Shown one piece after another: positions 52,125-62,496 of a stretch of 64,000 nt of DNA (positions within the stretch are counted from its first letter, which is position 1; the number at the start of each line of letters is the position of its first letter). Where the stretch lies: the NCBI GenBank assembly GCA_030562195.1, contig CM060202.1, positions 11,408,001-11,472,000 of the forward strand, read 5' to 3'. The notes below the pieces were generated by a model. It was not told the origin of the DNA. It worked only from the letters and a program-made list of their open reading frames with translations, and searched no databases. Source of the DNA: Nipponacmea schrenckii (taxonomy: Eukaryota; Mollusca; Gastropoda; Lottiidae). Made by a program: the position numbers and the translations under genes.

Positions 52125-55100
52125 TTTTTTTTTCTTTTTATCTTTTCTTCATGTAAAACAATAAAAACAATTGCACAAAGTCAGGTTAAAATCTTAAGAA
52201 CTTAAAAATGTATATAAGTATTAATATCACAGATTATTCATTAGAGTTTTAAAATTACTTGATCACAATCTATAGAAATATATGGGCTTTGGGCAAAAAG
52301 TAATGTGATTTTACTTCTATATTTGAATAATAATATATTTAAATGATTTTGTAAAAGTGTTGAAAACAATTTTAAAACATTCAAAACTTTGTTTTCTTTA
52401 TAGAAAAATAAACGGCGTTTAATGATGGACATTCGTGCAAGAGAAAATATTAAAATTAGGATTAAATTGTCTAATTCTTTTCGTTTTGGATACCCAAAAA
52501 GAAACCAATTATCAAAATCCGTTATCCTTAAACCAGTTGTTCGGAAATAAATAGGCAATAAATCCATGATAAAATTACGTTGATCTTGTATATTGGCACA
52601 TTTTAAAAACATATGACTCATTGATTCAATTTTACAATCATTACAAATATCACAGAAAGGGTTATCACTGATATCAATTTTAAAAAGTTTTTCATTAGTC
52701 CAAATGACATTATGAACAAGTTTATAATCTATATCAATATTTTCAGCTGACTTAAAGAAATTGGAAATATTACACCAAATTAAACTAAAATCTACAATAT
52801 AACCAGATATTTCCCGAAACTGTAAACACGCCGGAGTTTTGAAAACTCGCTGCTTTAAATGATTATAAACTTGTTTAGTTTTAAGACATAACAAATCAAT
52901 TTCAGTTTCATCATCAATGTTATATTTACTATCAATTTCATGGACTAAGATATCATTTTTTTCATTTTTCACTTTTGTCATCCATATTGCAGGAATTGCC
53001 TTAATAATGGTGTCATACTGTGTCGAAACTCTATTCTGATATGAATTGGGTACATGATCCTTAACACTCTCGAAAATGTCATCAGATGACAAAAAACCGT
53101 TTTTGAAGCAAATATCAGAAATTTTTATAATTCCTGCGTCAACAAAATTTTGAAAAAATACTGAATGACCATTACTAACTATATTTGGATTATCAAATAT
53201 TGGCTGATTTAAAACATTTGAATAAGAAATTGTTAATGATCGCGTACCATTACAAAAAATATCCCATGCCTTAAGTACACTTTGATAAAATGGTGGTAAC
53301 TTCTTCAAATAATTATCAGAATATTTTATAAAAAGTAACTCAAAAGAACATAAAAGTCCTTTATATTGATTTAAAAAATATGTCATTAAATATTTCCACA
53401 CTGCATCAGTTGAACATTGTAAATATTTTGACATCCAAACAATTCTAAAGGCAGTTTCTTTAGATTTAATGTCAGTAAGATTTATGTATAATAACTAACT
53501 AATGCTGGCTTTCCATCCCATATAAAATCATTAATAGACTTCTTAATCTTATCTAAAGCCCAAACAGGAATATTTAAAACTCTCAGGGAATACCATAAAA
53601 CACTTAAACAAAAAGTATTTACAATAATAATTTTACCCCTAAGATTAAGTTGTCTTTGACGCCACATATTTAAAACTTTCTGGATTTTATTGACTTTTGT
53701 TTCCCAGTTTAAACGTTCACATTCTTTTGCATCAGTGCCAAGATAGATTCCCAAAAATCTGGAAGCTCCTTTAATCACTTTCACTGGGATGTTATCATCA
53801 TGCTTAATAGTAGCACTACCGGCTAACAGAATTCCAGACTTTTCGGCATTTATCTTGGCACCTGATGCCGAACAATAAACAGACACTGTCGATAAAGCAG
53901 ACTTAATTGAATTAATATCACTTAAAATAAGATTGGTGTCATCAGCGTGTTGAAAAATAACAGCTTGCTGGTCAGAACCAGGAATATGCAGGCCTTTAAT
54001 ATCTGGTTTTGACTTAATTAACAGGTTAAGGGGTTCCGCTGTGAGAACATACAAAAGTACTGAAATCGGACAACCCTGTCTAACAGAACGAGTTATAAAG
54101 AATGGCGAAGAAACATGTCCATTGATCTTAATAGAGCTCCGTATACCGTTATATAAAATTTTTATATTTTTTATAAACTTTTCTCCAAAGCCAAAACGAC
54201 CAAGCAGATTAAAAAGATAAAGCAAAGAAACTCTATCAAAAGCTTTTTCGGCGTCCAAACTTAAAATATAAAGGGGCAAATCCTCAAGTTCGGCAAAACT
54301 TATGATGTCTCTCATATTAGAGACATTTTGAGCTATGTCCCGTCCAGGTATGCGACAAGTTTGTTCAAGGGAGATAATTGATGACATAACATTTTTTAAC
54401 CTTAGGGCTAACAACCTAGAGAAAATTTTGTAGTCTTCATTTAGTAGACTTATTGGCCTCCAATTTTTAAGATCACATTTATCTCCCCTGTTTTTATAAA
54501 ACAAAGATATATTGCCTCGTTGCATACTCTTACTGAAAGATCCAGATTCCTGAATTGCGCAAAAGACATTAAAATATGGAACTGCTAAAATATCCCAGAA
54601 ATGCAAAAAAAATTCAACAGTGAGGCCATCTGGACCAGGTGATTTGCCCCTTTTCATGCCCTTTAATGAATTATGTAGTTCTGTAATTGATAAATCGCCA
54701 TCACACATGAATTGTTCATTTTCATCAATATTCTTAACAATTAAATCAAATGAAGTATTTTGGTCTTGTTAGCTCACATCTTCACATGAATAAAGTTTAC
54801 TATAAAATTTAACAGATTCATGTAATATATCAACAATATCAGAAACATAGTGGCCTTCTGACGTTTTAAGAGATTTAATTACATGTGATTCCTGCTTCGA
54901 TTTTTCTAAGTTTAAGAAATATTTGGAATTTTTATCACTTTCAACCGTTATGTCCGCTTTTGATCTTAAAATTGCCCCATTGCATTTTAGAATTTCATAT
55001 TTCTTTAGTTCCTCTCTTAAGTCAAAAATAGGAGTAAAATCATAGTTAGGATTCTTGCTCGCCCTGCTATAATTATATTTCAAAGCTGTTTGCAAATTCC

Positions 55101-56139
55101 AAAATTCAGTTTGAGATTTTTCCGCTCACTTTGAGCATGTAGAATACCAATTTGTTTTAGCTTATATTTCAAGTTGTACCACCAATATAAAGGTTCATTA
55201 AAATATAAATCATTTTCTAATTCTGAATTTACAGCAGCTTTGATCTTCTTACAAAAATTAAAATCTTTTAAATATAAATTGTTAAAGATCCAAACGCCAG
55301 GTCCTCTGTCAAGATGACAAAAGTTAAAAAGGCCTGTTACAAAACTATGATCACTGAGGCCCATATTCTCGAAGGGTGATTAAGACTAGTCATCAATTTA
55401 ATCTCAGACTAAATTGAACATGGTATTCTCAAACATTAACTAAATTTTAGACTGAGATTAAATTAAACAGGGATCAGCCTAATCTGACTGATAGTCAGCG
55501 TTCGGGAATACGACAAAATTTGATATTCTCGAAAGCTGACTAATTATTAAACCATGATTAATTAAATCGATGATTTTCTTAATCCGCACTTTAATCGGAA
55601 GTCTTGAATGTGATATTCTCAAACGTTGACATTTAATCTAGGCCTAAATCAGGTCCATGAAGGGGGGTAGTTTAAAGTGTGATTAAGGCAGCAAAAGGAT
55701 AGGAAGAAAAAAAAATTTAATCAAATTTTCTTTTTTTGGACAAAAATTAATAAATAACAATGACAAAACAATTCAACTGAAAGAAATAAATAAACATGGA
55801 TCACATTCTCTAATGTGCTTGTATAAGTTTATATTTTAATACATTATTAGAAGCCATTCATACCCTTCAAAACCCCACATCTTTTTCAAGAATTTAAAGA
55901 AAAGAATAACTAAAATGAAATATGTTAACTATGCATAGGAGAATGTCTTGCAAGGAAAATACAATTTATCATTGAAAAGAGTATACAATATACAAATGAT
56001 TTTTGCTCTTATTTAGTATTTATATGTAAGAAACCTAAATGTTATTTTTTAAAGCCATTCAAATTCAAAATATACAATATTTTATCAACTTATGAATCTT
56101 ACTCCTAATTCCAAAAATAAAATCTTTAGATTTTGGTTT

Positions 56140-57045
56140 TTAATGTATATTGTTGAAATGATTATCAATGAGATTTCTTCGCACTAATAAACCTGCCAAA
56201 TTTCTTACGTTATTCTCGTTGTCATTAAGATCATTGTCGTTTTCTTCATTTGCGTCCAAATTGTCATCAGGATCTAGCTCATTCAATTCAAGTGCAATAT
56301 TTTGTAAAACTGCTAGGGCAACGATCATTAAGTATGAGAGGCATGCATAGCCTTGGTCGCCAATTAACATACCAGAAATTTCATTATTATCAAATTGTTC
56401 TTTTATTCTACATTCATTGAAGATTCTGCTATCGTGGGCACTTCCTGGCCATCTTGCTACTATATTTAAGATTTTACCACTACTATCGCAAATTACTTGT
56501 GTATTTATGGAAAAAAAATTCTTCCTGTTGATGAAACGTGCTGGATCGTCTCCACCAGGATTGGAAATTTTAATGTGTGTTCCATCTATAGCTCCCACAA
56601 TGTTAGGAAATTGATCTATTTCAAAAAAGTTTGCTTTAGCTTTTCTTATGCTTCGTGGATCATTTGAAAAATTTATGTAAGTGGGTCTGAGTTCTGCCAA
56701 TAAGATAGACACTTTCTTAATAGTTTTGCTCACCGTTGGTTGGGAAACAGTATTTAGATCACCTACATTAATTTGAAAAGTACCAGAAGCAAAGTATCTA
56801 AGAGCAATGAATACTTGAAGCTCAGAAGGTAAAGCATTACTACGATTGGTTTGTCTTTTTAAATGATCTTTCAAAAGCTCGTGTATAAAGTTGACACCCT
56901 GTTTGGAAAATATATATCTACACCTAAATTCCTCATCACTAAATTTATCATATGGATTGATTCTGTCCCTAAAAACTCGTTCACGTCTTAATGCCCTTCT
57001 ATAGTTATCTAGATTATTTAATCGAACCAGTGCCAGATATGCCAT
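56140..57045 (-). CDS. HARBI1-type DDE transposase with internal deletion
   Basis: 301 aa from ATG 57045. A helical N-terminal region (residues 30-145) precedes a DDE_Tnp_4 core. The core reads GAIDGTHIKI (Asp154), then RKNFFSINTQVICD, ARWPGSAHDSRIF and GDQGYA (Asp230). In intact relatives about 60-70 residues follow that include the third acidic residue in an ER.FG..K.RF-like block. Here CLSYL joins directly to IVALAVLQNIALEL, the normal C-terminal helix, so that block is missing. The C-terminus is acidic and Asn-rich. The protein should bind or fold in part but cannot complete the catalytic triad. Its partner gene at 57609-58983 provides the usual DNA-binding protein. Confidence 0.88.
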   Translation of the reverse strand: MAYLALVRLNNLDNYRRALRRERVFRDRINPYDKFSDEEFRCRYIFSKQGVNFIHELLKDHLKRQTNRSNALPSELQVFIALRYFASGTFQINVGDLNTVSQPTVSKTIKKVSILLAELRPTYINFSNDPRSIRKAKANFFEIDQFPNIVGAIDGTHIKISNPGGDDPARFINRKNFFSINTQVICDSSGKILNIVARWPGSAHDSRIFNECRIKEQFDNNEISGMLIGDQGYACLSYLMIVALAVLQNIALELNELDPDDNLDANEENDNDLNDNENNVRNLAGLLVRRNLIDNHFNNIH

Positions 57046-57608
57046 ATTGACTTCTTAATCACAACAGTTCAAAAAAATTTATAAATACTTAAATAATATT
57101 TACTAATTAAATATCATCCTTTAAGGATGAATTAACCGTTACAAACTTAATATTTAAAAGGATATAGCAACCTTTCAATCGTTTTAAACTAACAATTTAC
57201 TTCATGTTATTATTGACAAAAACTTAAACCTGAAACAAGAAACAAATTAAACCTAGATAAATATTCAAAAATATTATTTTAAGGACAGTAAATGGATGAT
57301 GATGTAGTAACTATAATGTCCGTTATATAACCTTTTATTATGAATTCCACATTTGGTAATGTTCAGTCTTTTGAGCTTTAATCTAAATTATCTGAATGCA
57401 ATAAATGAAAAATGAATTTCCAAAGATAATGGAGAAATAACTCATTTACTAATATAAAGCTTGAAAATTAAAATGGTATGTTCATTTATAAATACATCTA
57501 TCAGATTTGTAGGTGGAAATGATTTAAAATAATATCAAATTAAAATTTAAAAAATACAGATGTTTTGTTTGATACAAACATGCTGTAAAATGATTTTGTT
57601 ATTCATAT

Positions 57609-58983
57609 TCACTCAGAACTACATGTATTAAGTAATGCTAAATATGAAAAAGCATCTCCCTCTTTATCACATGTGGGTTTTGATGATGACATTTCATTCA
57701 ACCTTGCTTCTGCAATTCTTTGATGCAAGCTTAAAAGCCTCATTTTTGCTTCATGCTCTTTTTTAAGAATACTCATTTTTAAATTGTGTTCTTCTTGTGA
57801 AAGTAGTAGAATTGAGTTTTCTATATCCGGTGTTCTGGAGGTCACAGGGGAATTATGTTTGATTTTTTTATTGCTGGCCTCTTCATGATATTTAGCTTTT
57901 CTTCTGGAAAAATAAAAATAAATTTTCATGCTAGGGATCAATTTCAGTTAAGAATATACAAAATTTTAGTTTTCAGACTGTAGTTTAGAAAATAGAACAG
58001 CTTAAGATTTAGTTTGAAATGTTTAAATCTTCCAACAAATATTGTTACCAAGCCTGATTTATGCATTGATGGTAGTAATGATTATTAAGGGACACAAATC
58101 AAGATTTTACAGACACCAATTAACTAATTAACATAACATAACTTTAACATAATTTTCATTTTTAGTATTATGAAATATGATTTAAATAAAAGATCAAGCT
58201 TTGAGAATTATAATACAAAAAGTAACAATGAGTTGATGTAATGGTATATCCCTTATTAATGAAAGTGCAAATGGAAATGATTTTCCAAATGTTTCTCTTA
58301 ATCTTATTGCAGATGATCATTAAATTTGTCATGAATTATAAATTAATACATTTTTTGAGTTTAAACCTTATAGTTGAAAGGATTGTTTAAATCACTTACT
58401 TGGTTGATAGTTCTGTCTGTGGAGTTTCTGGAGTTGTATCATTTTCCATATTTCTATCCAATACAATTTCTGTCTGTTCATCATTACCATAAAGTTCACC
58501 ATCTATATCTTTCTCTGCATCTAGATCTTCAACTGTACCAATTATGCTGTAATTTTCTTCAGCTTCATCATTATTTCTTTCTGCATGTTGCAGGCCTACA
58601 TCATCGTCATAAGGATTTGTGTACTGCTGAAATTCTTTTGGAATCATATCCAAAATATGTCTCGTTAATTCAGACAATTCATCAGGTGCTTCTCCTCCCC
58701 CAGTCTTCTTACTTTCTCTTTTAAATTCTTGATATTCTTTCTTAGCGGCATCTTTTACTCGTTTCCACATCTCTTTGAGTCGTTTTATCTCTCTAAAACC
58801 ATGAGCAGTAATGAATTTTTCATGAATTTGTCTCCAAATTGCCTCTTTCCTTTTGCTGGAATTACCATCTGTTTTTTTATCTTCTACTAGCTTAATATTT
58901 TCTTCTTCTAGCTCCAAAAGGGTTTCTTTTTCATCATAACTCCAGTTAGAAGAGCGTTTTACCTTACCATCTTTTTTCTCCAT
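57609..58983 (-). CDS. Harbinger Myb/SANT-like DNA-binding protein
   Basis: Two exons, 58983-58400 and 57903-57609, join at GT-AG in phase to give 292 aa. Residues about 10-95 form a Myb/SANT-like trihelix (NWSYDEKETLLELEEENIKL, IWRQIHEKF, RLKEMWKRVKDAAKKEYQEF), typical of the second ORF of Harbinger elements (NAIF1-like). An acidic middle region follows. Exon 2 contributes a basic KKIKH segment and a coiled-coil-like stretch (LKKEHEAKMRLLSLHQRIAE). In known Harbinger systems this protein brings the transposase to the nucleus and to terminal DNA. Unlike the transposase, this gene shows no lesion. Confidence 0.88.
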
Positions 58984-59955
58984 GTTTTAAGCAAGTGTAA
59001 GTCTGCAGAAGTTTCCAAACATGTGCTTTTTCTACTATTTCCTGTCAATGGCCCCTGAACATGTATAATCAAATAGGAGATTAAACTCAAATCACTGATC
59101 AGCTAATCTTTGATCATAACTAATCATCCATTTGTGGAACTTATGTCATTTTGGAAATAATCATTGATTTAGCTTTTTTTTTAGTCAGAGACTTGCTGAT
59201 CAGAGCTTCGAGAATACTGATTGAAATGAGCCTCTAATCTCTGATGAGCAAGTCATTGATTAGAGCTAATCAATGACTATTTTAATCAGCCTTCGAGAAT
59301 ATGGGCCTGAGTGAGGTGTGTGTAATAAAACAATAAGATATACAATTTAATAAATGGGACGTAACTAGTATATAATCTAGTCTTGACTGATTCAGACCAC
59401 TTTTAAATATTTGTTGACGCGTGAACTCCCTCTTGTCTGGGATTTTACGTCTCCAAACGTCATATAGATTATTATTTAGAATAAAACTGGGCAGCAGATC
59501 AGACACACGACCATAAGCTGACATATTTTGTGACCTATCCGAATACGAACAACAAACATCATTTAAATCCCCACAAACAACATAGTTCAAAGATTTATCT
59601 AAAAGGTTCGATACACTATCAAAGAAGATCGAACGTTCCTGAGTGGCATTTGGGGCGTAGATACATACAATATTAAAAGTACAATAATCAAAAGATATAT
59701 TACATTCAACAATTCTACCTGCTTTGTCACTGTAAACTTTACTCGAATTTTTTGCAAAACGTTTTGAAATAAGGATTGCACCTTTAAACCCATCAGAGCA
59801 GTTGGAATAGAAAAGTGCGCCATCCCACAAGTGCTTATATGATTCTATGAAAATATCTGTCCAATGAGTTTCCTGAATACATATTATATCCAAATTTTTA
59901 ACACGACAGCTTGATATCAAATCATTAAATTTAGAAATACTGTTTAGGCCATTAA

Positions 59956-60824
59956 GGGGGTTGACAACCTTATCGTTCGAAGTGTATTTCAATCAAGAAA
60001 CGTATTAAGTTTATATCCATTCTATTTTACGTTGTCAGTTGACATTTGTGATTACAACGTCATCGGCTAAATAAACATTCTCTACGTTTACCGGTCAGTT
60101 ATTGTTAATATCGGCACGCGAAGTAAGAGTTTGTGTATCGGGGGAATCCAGAAGTCACGTGATGTCCCTTAAATCATTACGTCACAGGTAAACATAGAAA
60201 ATTTTGGTGGGTAGGGGTGTTTTGACATGTGCTAAATACATTTTTTTAGCACTCCAATTGTGTGGATATCGGTGCATATCGATGCCTAAAAGGTGCTTAA
60301 AGATTTCTACAGCATGAAAAACAATCTTTTAACAACATGGTCGTTAATTTAGTAAGCTTTACATGTGTTTGCAAAATGTTGAAAAAAAATGCCATTTTTC
60401 CAAAAGCATATCTCGCTTACAATTTATCCGATTTTTACAAACTTTGGCTTCAGCTAAAGCTTACGATGTCCTCTATAACTTTACGTTGGCTTTTTTTTTA
60501 TAAAATGAATAGTTTTTTAAAAATTCAATTTTTCGTAAATGCACTCGCAAAATTTTGATTTCTATCAATATCTTCAAAACAAAACAAAATTTTCAAAAAA
60601 GCCAACGTAATTTTGTAGAGATACATGTAGACTTGCGTTGTGCAAAATTTCAACCTTCTATATTAAATAGCCTAGTAGATATGCTAATTTTAAGGGAATA
60701 ATTGACGTTTTTGGATAGCTGAAAGTCCCCTCTTTCCATTGATATTTAAATATTTCAGATAGGTGGAAAAGAAGTGGTTGAAATCGTGTATTTTTTGTAC
60801 ATAGGTTTAGGGTTGTCAACCCCC
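59956..60824. mobile_element. piggyBac-like MITE, 869 bp, TTAA target
   Basis: The ends GGGGGTTGACAACC are perfect inverted repeats of 14 bp (17 with one mismatch), flanked on both sides by TTAA (59952-59955 and 60825-60828). No transposase is present. It lies inside codon 9 or so of LINE ORF2. Deleting it plus one TTAA leaves the endonuclease start reading TLNINGLNS. The interior has only short frames and T-rich sequence. Confidence 0.88.
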
Positions 60825-60972
60825 TTAATATTTAAAGTTGCTATCTTAACCATTATTAGACAGTTTAGAAGTAATAGTTTTATATACAACACTAAAAACA
60901 TTATTTAGAAGTCAAAGATTGCGTATTAGCACTTAATTTCAAACTTTTTTTCAAACTATCATCGCTGATTTT

Positions 60973-62288
60973 TTATTTACCTTTTTTAAAAGAGCGCTCT
61001 TGTGAGCATTTAAGAACTGCACTCTTGGACGGAACAGTAACTAAAATTCTTCTTCGATGCTGCTTCCCTAACAGTTTATTACCATCACATATTGTTTCAT
61101 CAGCACTAGCACCAGTCTCCATTTCACCTTCAAAAAAATCATCACTTACACTGCCAGCTTCATAGCCAGTGGTTTCAAAAGAATCAGAAAATTCCATAGT
61201 TACATTATTTGAAAAACTTTCATCAGCATCAGAAGTAACATTCTCACTAGCTAAAGAGATAATATCATCATTTTTATTAACAGATTTATCACAAATTGAA
61301 TTTTTTCCACCCTTAACAGTAATATTTTTAGCAATACTACATCTTGTATTGGTAATGTCAACACTGGCAACAAATTTACCATTAACACCATCAGCAATGT
61401 CAGATTCAATATTCTCAGAATTGCTATTCACAACAATTGTGTCACAGTTATCATCATTTTTATCAGAAATAGTGTCAATATTACCAACATTGCCACCAAT
61501 CTTAACAGAAATAGCATCAGTTTTATTAGAAACACTCACATCTATGTTGTCATTTTCATCAGAAACACCAACAATTACACCATTTTTTACTACACTTTCA
61601 TCAGCAAACAAAGTTCACTCAGCAACAAGACAATTACACTGCCAATCATATTTTCTACATCTTTTGCAAATGATTGCTTCACAAGATCTTTTGCCATGAC
61701 CTTGTTTTGAGCACCTAAAACACTTGAAGTCAGGACAATTCGCTAACACATGATCAGATTTCAGACACAGAAAACAAACCTTTTCCTGGTCATCATGTTT
61801 TACCAGATAGGATACACCATCAAAGCCAGTTGCATATGGTAAACTTGGAACATCTGGGGTAAATTCAACTTTAACAAACCTGGTACCATCATATTTCCTT
61901 CTACCATTAAACTCAAAAGATCTTCTTGATATTGGTGAAACTGGCTTCACACCCCAACCACAAAGTTTTTCCTCTATAGCAGCATCAGAAATATAAACAG
62001 GAATGTTCATGAAAGACACAATTTTAATACGTGAATTCACAAAATTACAAGAAAACCCATTCGATCCACAAATCAATCCACTTCCAACCAGCGATTGTGC
62101 CACGTCATTGTTTATCAGGGTTACATCGAAAAATCCTCTCCCCGGAACACATGCCAAAACAGAATCAACTCCAAGTTCATCTTCAACAAGTTTAACAATT
62201 CAGCAACTTTGAATTTTGTTAAACCATTGGCACTTAGTCGCACCGTATTGTCTCGGATAAGCAAATTAATGTTCGGTGCATTTGCCAT
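60973..62288 (-). pseudogene. LINE family 2 ORF1: zinc-knuckle RNA-binding protein
   Basis: Starts at ATG 62288 (MANAPNINLLIRDNTVRLSA). A 1-nt shift near 62180-62205 moves it to the frame reading LACVPGRGFFDVTLINN. A conserved middle domain follows, then a cysteine cluster: CFLCLKSDHVLANC, CFRCSKQGHGKRSC and CKRCRKYDWQCNC. An in-frame TGA at 61617-61615 precedes a further 212-codon tail in the same frame. The tail is Asp/Asn/Ser/Val-rich (for example VSDENDNIDVSVSNKTDAIS) and ends with a basic RRRILVTVPSK. ORF1 proteins of this kind coat LINE RNA. The frameshift makes this copy defective; the TGA may be a second lesion. Confidence 0.8.
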
Positions 62289-62496
62289 CTTGGCCGCACC
62301 AAGAGGCAAAAACCTCAAAATACGTTAAAAACAAACCTTTATACAGGTAAAAATAGTTTCCACACAATCTACAATATACACAGTACAATAAACATCCAAA
62401 ATAAAGACTGTAAAGTCTACCAATTCGCAGGATTGAACACGATTTTGTAGAGCAAATGTAAACACCGTCCTACACCATCATCAGTCAAACCGGACA

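Larger units (their letters stand above)
55358..59307 (-). mobile_element. PIF/Harbinger DNA transposon (3950 bp)
   Basis: Terminal inverted repeats begin GGCCCATATTCTCGAAGG at both ends. A 3-bp target duplication TGA (55355-55357 and 59308-59310) flanks them, as expected for Harbinger (TWA-like 3-bp targets). It carries a Myb/SANT-like protein gene and a HARBI1-type transposase, both on the minus strand. Subterminal copies of tattctcgaaag or tattctcaaac recur inside the first ~270 bp, and cttcgagaatac near the other end. It sits in LINE ORF2; removing it with one TGA gives a continuous endonuclease reading frame through SDH. Confidence 0.93.
52241..60853 (-). pseudogene. LINE family 2 ORF2: endonuclease-RT, interrupted and broken
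   Basis: ORF2 starts at ATG 60853 (MVKIATLNI). The MITE 59956-60824 interrupts it. The AP endonuclease continues at 59955-59308 (CIQETHW, VVCGDLNDV, LNQSRLDYIL). The Harbinger element 55358-59307 sits immediately before the catalytic SDH triplet. The frame resumes at 55357: HSFVTG, RT with GKSPGPDGLTVEFF, NWRPISLLNEDYKIFSR, LSLDAEKAFD, VRQGCPISVLLYVL, and FQHADDTN where YADD is normal. The C-terminal cysteine motif CDICNDC...H...C lies near 52650. Lesions are a frameshift near 55095, an in-frame TAA at 54769-54771, and a frameshift near 53490. ORF2 stops at 52241. Confidence 0.88.
52125..62496 (-). mobile_element. LINE family 2, near full length, with two nested insertions
   Basis: A minus-strand non-LTR retrotransposon. 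It runs from its 5' end (about 62496, against satellite ttaaaatggcag) to an A-rich 3' end at about 52125-52145. Removing the nested MITE (869 bp) and Harbinger element (3950 bp) leaves about 5.5 kb with ORF1 then ORF2, the usual L1/Tx1 layout. Both flanks are the same satellite in plus orientation, though at different monomer positions, so the target lost sequence or recombined. Several frameshifts and stops show that it is inactive. Confidence 0.85.

Noticed and set aside
58374..58724. Plus-strand 116-codon frame rich in His/Leu/Tyr
   Set aside because: Antisense shadow of the Myb/SANT-like exon.
61169..61699. Plus-strand 176-codon frame, Ser/Leu/Thr-rich
   Set aside because: Antisense shadow of the acidic tail of LINE ORF1.
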